Assembly: GCA_947184155.2 (NCBI GenBank)
Contig: CAMXCT020000458.1
Location: 844,027-908,026, forward strand
Length of the DNA stretch: 64,000 nucleotides
Source of the DNA: Cladocopium goreaui
Lineage: Eukaryota > Sar > Dinophyceae > Suessiales > Symbiodiniaceae
Reading direction: 5' to 3'
The notes beneath the pieces were generated by a model. That model did no database searches, was not told where the DNA came from, and saw only the letters and a program-made list of their open reading frames with translations. Position 1 is the stretch's first letter, and each line of letters starts with the position of its first letter. A program made the translations under genes and the position numbers. Below, piece after piece: positions 56,401 through 64,000 of the stretch.

Positions 56401-57295
56401 GAGGTCCAGCGGTGCGCACTGAGCTGGGAAGGTCCCAGGTTGAGGTCCAGCGGTGCGCACTGAGCTCAGGAGTTGGGGAAGAGCTTGGCGAAGAGTTGGC
56501 AAGGCGGAAGTGGAGGTGGAAGTCGATGCAGACATGGTCGAGGAGAAACTGGAGGAGGAGGAGAAGGAGGAGGAGGACAACAGCTCTGATAAAACCTAAC
56601 AACCCTCACCTGGCACGTGGGGAAAAACAGATAATTGTTAATGGGAATAATTAGTATGATGGTTGGGGTTGACCTCAAAATAAGTAGATAATAGTTAATG
56701 GGAATAATCAGCAGGATAGGTGGCAGGTCATGTATAATATATATTTATTATGTGCATTTATGTGGGAAAAGAAAAAGAAACAGACTGGGAATAATAGTAA
56801 ATTTCAAGTGGCGGCTGGCAGGGGAATCCTGCTGCGTAAGTGTTGATGGACTTTGCCAACCCACCAAGCTCATCAGAATCCCTGTTGGATATGTCCGCAA
56901 AAAGCCTGGGATAATGGAAAAACATGACGCTTCAATTTCTTTCTGGGGAAAATAGAGAAACATTATTTTGCCAAACCATTGCCAAACCAAGATGCCTCGT
57001 TGGCTCTAGATTTCCCAGGTTGAACTTCAAAGGCCCAAGTGCGTTGTCACACCTTAGATGCTGGGGATCTTAGCTGTCTAAAACCATAACCTTGTATTCC
57101 TTGGAGCGTAAAGCAAAAAAAACGATTGATAAATCAATCCAAGATGCGAGCTCACAAGTTTGCTCTTTGGCATGACCTTCTCAAGAGCCCAAAAAGCGCA
57201 CTCACAACCAGAGCAATCAGACATTAACTTCGGCACCACTTTGATGGTTTTGAAGAACTCCACCATTCCTCCAGGGGCAAATTTGACGATCATGG
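53410..57295 (-). CDS. DNA (cytosine-5) methyltransferase
   Basis: Multi-exon gene whose separate exons carry the methyltransferase motifs in order. About 57,290-57,150: motif I (LMSDCSGCECAFWALEKV). About 57,048-56,985: CDNALGPLKFNLGNLEP, the motif II/III region. About 56,915-56,810: SINTYAAGFPCQP, motif IV with the catalytic Cys of PCQ (56,815-56,823). About 55,480-55,350: LPKIAFLENVCGILRIW, motif VI (ENV at 55,374-55,382). About 55,290-54,995: GDVQKRRRVYILAIH, motif VIII. About 54,940-54,800 and 54,570-54,430: linking exons. About 54,270-53,990: LSQSFGRMGYSPWVPCLTPK, motif IX-like. About 53,705-53,625 and 53535-53410: the C-terminus (NAMSVRAATAAWVAAFSAVS), stop at 53412-53410. Expected role is transfer of methyl from S-adenosylmethionine to cytosine C5 in DNA. 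All core residues seen are intact. Minisatellite cassette copy 3 sits in the intron between motifs IV and VI. Confidence 0.8.
55550..56725. repeat. Composite minisatellite cassette, copy 3, with flanking direct repeats
   Basis: The cassette proper (55,602 to about 56,623) has the ttactttacttcgagttat lead, about 650 bases of the two 12-mers, four of the 41-bp units (about 56,315-56,465) and the GAG-rich tail. Its last 150 bases are nearly identical to copy 1. A roughly 50-bp direct repeat containing gttaatgggaataatcagta lies on both sides (about 55,552 and 56,632), with a third partial copy at about 56,691. It is in a methyltransferase intron. Confidence 0.88.
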
Positions 57296-57313
57296 CCACC
57301 AAAAAAATCAAAA

Positions 57314-58410
57314 ATACTTTACTTCGTGTAATCGCCACCATGAAATTTATACATTTTCTTACTGGCAAATCTTCTGGCATTCTATCTGACATATCTTCTG
57401 ACATTCTATTTGGCATTCTATCTGGCATATGTTCTGGCATTCTATCTGGCAAATCTTCTGGCATTCTATCTGGCATATCTTCTGGCATTCTATCTGACAT
57501 TGTATCTGGCATATCTTCTGGCATTTTCTGGCATATCTTCTGGCATATCTTTTGGCATTCTATCTGGCATATCTTCTGGCATTCTATCTGACATTGTATC
57601 TGGCATTCTATCTGGCATACCTTCTGGCATTCTATCTGGCATTCTATCTGGCATATCTTCTGGCATTCTATCTGGCATACCTTCTGGCATTCTATCTGGC
57701 ATATCTTCTGGCATTCTATCTGGCATTCTATCTGGCATATCTTCTGGCAAATCATCTTGCACATCTTCTGGGATTCTATCTAGATATTTTGTGGCATTCT
57801 ACCTGACATTTTATCTGGCATTCTATTTGGCATACCTTCTGGCATTCTATCTGGTACATCTTCTGGCATTCTATCTGGTATATCTTCTGGCATTCTATCT
57901 GGCATATCTCATGGCATTTTATCTGGCATATCTTCTGACATTCTTTCTAGCATATCTTCTGACATTCTGTCTGGCATATCTTCTGACATTCTTTTTGACA
58001 TATCTTCTGACATTCTATCTGACATCTTTTCTGACATTCTTCCCGTTGAGGTCCGGCAGTGCCCGCTGCGATCTGGAAGTCGCGGTTGAGGTCCGGCAGT
58101 GCACACTGGGATCTGGAGCTCGCGGTTGAGGTCCGGCTTTGCCCACTGGGATCTGGAGCTCGCGATTGAGGTCCGGCAGTGCCCACTGCGACCTGGAAAT
58201 CGCGGTTGATGTCCGGCATTGCCCACTGCGACCTGGAAATCGCGGTTGAGGTCCGGCAGTGCCCACTGGGATCTGGAGCTCGCGGTGGAGGCCCGGCTGT
58301 GCCCACTGGGATCTGGACTGCGAGGAGGAGGCAGCGGTGAGGAGACGGAGGAGGCGGAGGAGGAGAAGAGCTCTCTTAAAATCTAGCAACCCTCACCTGG
58401 CAGGTGGGGA
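57314..58410. repeat. Composite minisatellite cassette, copy 4
   Basis: The same lead (tactttacttcg, then accatgaaatttatacattt) is followed by about 670 bases of 12-mer array. Then come about seven units of a roughly 40-bp repeat beginning ttgaggtccggcagtgccca (58,046-58,315), a diverged version of the 41-mer in copies 1 and 3. A GAG-rich tail ends caaccctcacctggcaggtg. It lies just upstream of the motif I exon of the methyltransferase. Confidence 0.88.
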
Positions 58411-58701
58411 ATTACGAGTCGTTCGAGGGCTAAGATTATACTTTGGGGTCTTTAAGGATCACATCTTTAAGGATCAAAAAAGATCATTTAGGATTTAGGA
58501 TAATTGACTTGATGATGAAGGGATTAAAGTTAAGTTTTTCGCAGAACATCGCAGAACATTGATTGGAAGAAGCTGGTCGCGCACTACAGAGGCAGCGCGC
58601 ACTTTCGATTACACCTTCTCGAGGAGCTTGTGAGATGGTGAGCGCATCTTGCCTACATGACTCGTGCATCGGGGCCCTCAGTGGGCACAGCGGCTATAGT
58701 C

Positions 58702-58831
58702 ATGGCTGACGAGTTCACGTCTGGTCTCGACCGCCAGTTGGCAAACAAGGCCCCAGACAATTTTGGGCGAGAAGGCCACAATGGAGTGGCGCTTTGGGGC
58801 AAACAAGAGATGTCAGAACGGACCGAAGAAG
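58702..58831 (+). CDS. Exon candidate on the opposite strand, unassigned
   Basis: An ATG in good context (gtcATGG) opens a frame reading MADEFTSGLDRQLANKAPDN and ending at a GT donor (GAAGAAG then GTGAGC). Another + strand frame at about 59,066-59,160 (LWAMPLIPQMFGSDVGKKVL) could be a later exon. This conflicts with a methyltransferase gene that extends to 59.6 kb on the other strand, so only one of the two may be real. No family was recognised. Confidence 0.3.
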
Positions 58832-59309
58832 GTGAGCCATCCTATTATTTTCGACCCCTTGTTGTTTGACCTATTGTGCGAAACCCCAAAACTACATACC
58901 AAACATTCTGCATTTACTACCCTTTGGATTGGAGAAAAGAGTTCAACCTTCTGAGAACAGAAACCCAATTTGTGAACCTCTTTGAGGTGTCAAGGCAGTT
59001 TTTGCCCAGCACAGTCCTGCCAACCTAATCAGTTCCATTTCCCAGCCACCGTTTAAGTAGCAAAGTTGGTTCTGAGTGAGCTGCAGGTCTTGTGGGCGAT
59101 GCCTCTCATTCCTCAGATGTTCGGAAGCGATGTGGGCAAAAAAGTGCTTCTGGTTTATGGTGTGTTTTTTATCAAGGGGGTTGAAAATTGGGATCCACAA
59201 AATACCAGAAGTTTCAGCCTAATTGATCAAATTTTGGATGACTTGGGGGTGCATCCATGAGGATTTTTTATAGGAAAGCCTTCAATGGGAAATAGCCAAC
59301 AAACGAAAG

Positions 59310-59632
59310 GATAACACTTTCCAAGGGTCAGCCCTTGTTTGGCCAATTTCAAAACCAAAGGCAGGTCTTCACACTCCGCTAAATCAGAATCATCATCCTC
59401 AGTGCTGTGGCTGTAGCTGTATTCGTTGATGTAGTCGTCATCATAGCTATCAATGCCTGAACTACTGGTCGAGGAATGGTAGGAAGAAGAGCTGCCTCAA
59501 AGGATGTTGGCATGCAAATGGAAATAATGGCTATTGGGGGAACTAAGATCCTAAGATAATCAACCGATGAAAATTGAAATACATAATTACCAAGTAACTG
59601 GACCCAGACTGTTGTCTGGCTCTCTTCCCCAT
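59310..59632 (-). CDS. Possible 5' exons of the methyltransferase gene
   Basis: Exon 59632-59591 starts MGKRARQQSG and ends at a GT donor. An acidic, Ser-rich exon at about 59,490-59,310 contains DSYDDDYINEYSYSHSTED and LPLVLKLAKQGLTLG. Both are on the strand of the methyltransferase and upstream of its motif I exon, so they may be its N-terminus. The phase between the two was not reconciled, which leaves the link open. Confidence 0.4.
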
Positions 59633-59649
59633 GGCTGCTTTGGCTGCAC

Positions 59650-60762
59650 ATGGATGAGAGGGGATCTGATTTGTGAAGAAGTTGTCATTTTAGAAACAAG
59701 TTATAATAAGTGGTCTGAGATTTCCCCTTTGTGATTAGTTCACCGATTGGGTCATTGATTGGTTGGGGATGTTCTTTGGTTGATGCTTTTATAAGTGATG
59801 AACTTGGGTTGGATGAAATGGCTGATTGAGTGAGTTGACACATGAACTCTTTTCCCCTTGAGCTCAAATGTTGAAGTCCTGGTTTGAAATGGTAAAAGTC
59901 CTGGTTTGCATGCCCCACTCTTGTATCTATTTTATTCTATTTTTATCTATATGGGGAAATCTTGGCCCCTCATCGTTTAGGTTTGGGTTTGTGTTCTGCA
60001 CAATTATGTCGGTTTGACCCATTGCCTATTGGAGCCATATCTTTAACCCACTGGCACAACTCTTGATCCGGGACAGTTGCTTCCGGGCAGTTCCTCCAAC
60101 ATTTCATGAACATTGTAGGACTTCTCACATGCATCATGCACACATATGCACACCGGAGCAGAGGATATCAGAGGTACATTTGTCCTCCTGTGGTTATGAC
60201 ATTGGTACCCTAATGCCTATCTTTGCACCTTGATTTCTTGTCTAACATGATGACTGTGAAGCAAAGCCGAGGTTTGTCTTGGATCCTGCCTTTGCGCAGA
60301 GAGCTTGGTAGCGGTGCGTGCTTGCAAGTCTTTGAAGCTGGCCAACCATGTTTTGGGCCCTCAGTCTTCAGAATATTCAGAATGACAAAGAGACGGAGTG
60401 AGGTCTGGACATAGAAAGGCCATTTGGCTTTCCGGCGAGGACAGAACAGCCAGATATTGATCAGAATGTTCATTTGAAGTTTGATTATGTTTTTTATTTA
60501 TGTGTTTTTTTCGGTAGAACTTTTGCTGCCTATGTTCTGAATTTCGTGGTGGCGATTCTGAAAGCCAAACTGCAAGGACAGCAGCGAGGTCTTCACTTGG
60601 GAATTCGTGGGCATTGAAGGACCTTCAAAGGACAGATCCAGCTTTTGCAAGCTTTCTATAATTGTCTATATCTTTTTATCTTCAGATATCTTCAGGATCA
60701 TGCCACTGGAGTCTGTTTGACCGGGGCTCCGACATCCACCGGTTTCACAATGTTTCACATGC
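59650..60762. other. Divergent intergenic region
   Basis: This lies between possible - strand 5' exons and the sulfatase on the + strand. No exon with clear coding sense was seen. If both neighbours start here, it is a divergent promoter region, but no promoter motif was recognised. Confidence 0.4.
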
Positions 60763-60870
60763 ATGCATCATTTGCTCAGGTGTCATGACCCAGTTGCCCA
60801 GTACAGTAGCCATTTGTGGTTGTACCTTCAGGCCTTAAGGCTGATCCTGAAACGCCTGCCAGTTTGTCCC

Positions 60871-61599
60871 ATGAGTTGCCTTTGGCACCAGCTTTTGCTG
60901 ACCTTGGCTGTGACCTGTACTGTGTGCACACATTGCCAGAGCGAGGATTGTGAGGCAGATGGGGCAGGCTTCGTCCAATGGAACCGCTTTGATCGTTTGA
61001 AGCGAAGCCGTGCCCGGCAAGGCAGCCATCACTACAACCCACCTCCTCCCACAAAGCCCAACATTTTCCTGATCATCATCGATGATTTGGGTTTCAACCA
61101 GGTCGGCTACCGCGCCAAGCAGACCGGCAACATGGATGTCATTACCCCCAACATCGATGATTTGGCTGGGAGAGGGATCATCATGGACCGCTTTTATGCC
61201 ACACCTTGGTGTGCTCCAAGTCGAGCAGCTCTACAGACAGGCCGCCTCGATGCCTTGAACCCCAACGTTGCCAACAACATTTGGGACTGGGACGCTGGTG
61301 CCATTTACGACTACGAAGGCCAAAACTATACCACGCCTTTTGTTGGTGGAATCCAACCAGGTACCAAAACGCTTGGGGAGAAGCTCTCCAAACACGGCTA
61401 TGTCTCACATTTGAACGGAAAGTGGGGCATTGGTGGGGGAGCTTGGGCCAACACTCCCATGGGCATGGGATATTCCAGCTTTATGGGCTGGTTTGGTGAC
61501 AGCATGGAGAGCTGCGATGGTTCTGAGCCTGGCTTTGCCGTGGGAGGTTCTGGGCCTTTGATGGACACTTTGCCGAGCTTTTGGCGACAAGATTCCAAG
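60871..61599 (+). CDS. Sulfatase, first exon (5' partial gene)
   Basis: First exon of a secreted or lysosome-type sulfatase. The ATG at 60871 is chosen because it is followed by a signal-peptide-like stretch (WHQLLLTLAVTCTVC); another in-frame ATG is at 60763. The metal-binding start of the domain reads KPNIFLIIIDDLGFNQVGY (DD at residues 71-72). The active-site signature CAPSRAALQTGR is at residues 114-125, with the Cys that is converted to formylglycine and the Pro and Arg that follow. GYVSHLNGKWGIG matches the conserved GKWH/LG region. It hydrolyses sulfate esters; the substrate cannot be told. The frame ends at a GT donor (AAG then GTGGGG, 61,600). About half or more of the usual 450-550 residues is missing: the next exons were not found and must lie beyond the repeats, or the gene is cut. 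Confidence 0.85.
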
Positions 61600-62694
61600 G
61601 TGGGGCAGTTTCTGCCATGTCATGCCATGTCATGCCATTTTTTGGGGATACTGTAGGGTTCTGAAATGTTCTGTCAATGATATTTGATGACACTCTGGCG
61701 TCATTTTCTGTAGGCAGGCTGCAATCTGGTTGTCCTGTTTGTGGCGGCCTGGAGAGGAAATCGGTTTTTGGGGATCTATTCACGAAAGCCAGCCGCTAGG
61801 CTAGGCGAAGTTCTATATGCGAACAAAGTGAGTTAAGGGGGTCTGGGGGCAGAGCGCCCGAAAACGGACAAAAATGAGGAAATTAGGTGGTAAAAAAGGT
61901 GGCCACAGGTAAACTTTTTTAGGGTTATGTACCAGGTGGCAATTGGGTGACGTTGGGGTATCGATTCCCCCCTGGTCCGCCCTCCGAGGTGGATCTGGGC
62001 AGATTGCAATGGAGGGGAAAATGATGAGAAAAACAATAGAAAAAATGAGGGAATATGACATAAAACAATGGGGAAAAAATGGGAAAGGAGGGGAAAATGA
62101 TGAGAAATGATGAGAAAAACAATGGAAAAAAGGAGGGACTTTGACATAAAACAATGGAAAAAAATGGGAAAGCAATGGAAAATTTGAGTAGAACGCTTGG
62201 AAAATTGATTAAAACGCGAGGAGAAACGGTGGAAAGAATAGGGAGAGGGTAAAATGGCTCCGATGTGGGACCATTATCGCGTAAAGCACGCGTGAAACAA
62301 TGGAAAAGCAATGGAAAAATTGCAGTTTTGATGTGTGACCACTATGGAGTAGAAGCACAGAAAAAAAACCATGGAGGAAACGAGCAAAACCGTTTATACG
62401 GTGCAACTGTAGGGATTGTGGAAGGTGCATTTGGGCAAGCGTTAGACACGTTGGAGAAATCGAGTAACACCATGGCAAAACACTGGAAAAACTGATGAAA
62501 TGGAAGGATAAATTGATCGCACAAAAACGCGAGGAAAAACGGTGGAAAGAATTAAAGGACCGGATAACCCCACATGTTACCAACTTCTTTAGACTTAGAC
62601 TGACCATAGAAGAGCAAGAAGGGAAGAGGAAGTATAAGAGTGATGGAGCGGTGATGGTGGGTGAGTTTGTGTGTATGTATGTATGTTCATGTAC
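61600..62694. repeat. Repeat-rich sulfatase intron or flank
   Basis: Contains atgccatgtcatgccat-type short repeats near 61,618. An imperfect A-rich repeat built on acaatggaaaaa and gatgagaaaa follows (about 62,000-62,570). The - strand ORFs here (FPLF and FLII runs) follow from that composition. No exon was seen. Confidence 0.55.
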
Positions 62695-62998
62695 AGTGAG
62701 TGAGTGAGAGTGTGAGTGAGTGATGCGAGTGTGGTGTGTGTGAGTGAGGGATGTGAGAGTGAGTGAAGTGAGTGAAGTGAAGTGAAGTGAAGTGAAGTGA
62801 AGTGAAGTGAGTGAGTGAGCGGGTGAGGGAGGGAGGGAGGGAGGGAGTGAGGGAGTGAGGGAGTGAGGGAGTGAGTGATTGTGTGTGTGTGTGGGTGAGT
62901 GGGTGAGTGGGTGAGTGGGTGAGTGGGTGAGTGGGTGAGTGGGTGAGCGAGTGAGTGAGTGAGTGTGTGAGTGAGTGAGTGAGTGAGTAAGTAAGTAC
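62695..62998. repeat. GTGA microsatellite block
   Basis: A compound simple-sequence tract of gtgagtga, gaagt, gagg and gggtgagt units, about 300 bases. It gives spurious - strand ORFs of Leu/Thr/His/Ser repeats. Confidence 0.95.
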
Positions 62999-63004
62999 AT
63001 GTTC

Positions 63005-64000
63005 CACGCCTGCCAGGGCGTATATCTGACCCCTTGGCAGCGCACATTGTCTTACGCCTGCCACGCAAAAGCGGCGGAGGCCCATGCCTGCCACGCAAAA
63101 GAGCCGGAGCCCCAAGGGACGTTGGGGCGTACATCAGACCCCTTGGCAATGCACATTGTCCCACGCCTGCCACGCAAAAGAGGCGGAGCCCCAAGGGACG
63201 CCAGGGCGTACATCAGACCCCTTGGCAATGCACATTGTCCCACGCCTGCCACGCAAAAGAGGCGGAGCCCCAAGGGACGCCAGGGCGTACATCCAACCCC
63301 TTGGCAGTGCACATTGTCCCACGCCTGCCACGCAAAAGCGGCGGAGCCCCAAGGGACGCCAGGGCGTACATCCAACCCCTTGGCAGTGCACATTGTCCCA
63401 CGCCTGCCACGCAAAAGCGGCGGAGCCCCAAGGGACGCCAGGGCGTACATCCAACCCCTTGGCAGTGCAGATTGTCCCGCGCCTGCCACGCAAAAGAGGC
63501 GGAGCCCCAAGGGACGCCAGGGCGTACATCCAACCCCTTGGCAGTGCACATTGTCCCACGCCTGCCACGCAAAAGCGGCGGAGCCCCAAGGGACGCCAGG
63601 GCGTACATCCACCCCCTTGGCAGTGCACATTGTCCCACGCCTGCCACGCAAAAGCGGCGGAGCCCCAAGGGACGCCAGGGCGTACATCCAACCCCTTGGC
63701 AGTACACATTGTCCCACGCCTGCCACGCAAAAGAGGCGGAGCCCCAAGGGACGCCAGGGCGTACATCAGATACCTTGGCACTGCACATTGTCCCACGCCT
63801 GCCACGCAAAAGCGGCGGAGCCCCAAGGGACGCCAGGGCGTACATCAGACCCCTTGGCAGTGCACATTGTCCCACGCCTGCCACGCAAAAGAGGCGGAGC
63901 CCCAAGGGACGCCAGGGCGTACATCCGACCCCTTGGCAGTGCACATTGTGCCACGCCTGCCACGCAAAAGCGGCGGAGACCCAAGGGACGCCAGGGCGTA
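63005..64000. repeat. Satellite array, 79-bp unit, over 12 copies, runs off the window
   Basis: Tandem units of 79 bases containing cacgcctgccacgcaaaag, ggagccccaagggacgcc and ttggcagtgcacattgtcc. The first unit or two are diverged and the rest are nearly identical. Because 79 is not a multiple of three and the - strand unit has no stops, all three - strand frames stay open for hundreds of bases. The resulting ORFs should not be taken as genes. Confidence 0.95.

Noticed and set aside
53410..57295. Methyltransferase gene as part of a retrotransposon
   Set aside because: No reverse transcriptase or terminal repeats were found next to it, and it has many introns, so a host gene is the simpler reading.
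62209..63045. Leu/Thr/His/Ser-repeat ORFs on the - strand
   Set aside because: Produced by the GTGA microsatellite.
63052..63984. Overlapping - strand ORFs of about 230 residues
   Set aside because: They are translations of the 79-bp satellite in three frames, with no start or end context.

Overview
This window reads as nuclear DNA of a dinoflagellate, most like the Symbiodiniaceae or a relative. The reasons are: genes cut into many exons of roughly 50-200 bases; introns that mostly begin with GC rather than GT (six of seven in a fully resolved glutathione S-transferase gene); long runs of genes on one strand; no obvious TATA or polyadenylation signals; and a huge Ty1/copia polyprotein of a kind common in these genomes. 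Gene models below were made by hand from reading frame, protein sense, splice sites and phase. Exon edges written with 'about' are approximate.

Layout. From 1 to about 21.2 kb all recognisable coding is on the + strand: an unassigned gene (1.1-3.1 kb), an RNA-binding protein with cold-shock and RRM domains (4.1-8.9 kb), an unassigned gene (9.1-11.2 kb) whose first intron carries an AT-rich element with terminal inverted repeats, an intronless PH-like gene (11.7-12.9 kb), scattered exon candidates (13.9-17.1 kb) and a complete eight-exon glutathione S-transferase (18.3-20.5 kb). From 24.3 to 43.3 kb coding is on the - strand: a long series of exons that may be one giant gene or several. Its 5' part encodes an RNase-H-like, transposase-derived protein with a GHTHED motif; its 3' part is lysine-rich. 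Transcription therefore converges near 21-24 kb.

At 43,482-52,587 sits a nearly pristine Ty1/copia retrotransposon (+ strand) with 82-bp LTRs that differ at one base, a 5-bp target duplication, a tRNA-Met-type primer site and a polypurine tract. Its polyprotein of about 2,880 residues carries gag zinc fingers, protease, a degenerate cytosine-methyltransferase-like segment, integrase, reverse transcriptase, RNase H and a C-terminal membrane segment. To its right, on the - strand, is a host-type DNA (cytosine-5) methyltransferase gene (53.4-57.3 kb, perhaps to 59.6 kb) with motifs I, IV, VI, VIII and IX readable in separate exons. A sulfatase gene starts on the + strand at 60.9 kb and runs into a repeat-rich end that includes a 79-bp satellite reaching the window edge.

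The main unusual features are the copia element with its methyltransferase-like domain, a composite minisatellite cassette present in four dispersed copies, a near-perfect palindrome at a reading-frame break inside the GHTHED motif, two small inverted-repeat element families, and the GC-AG intron usage. No bacterial operons, CRISPR arrays, rRNA or tRNA genes were seen.
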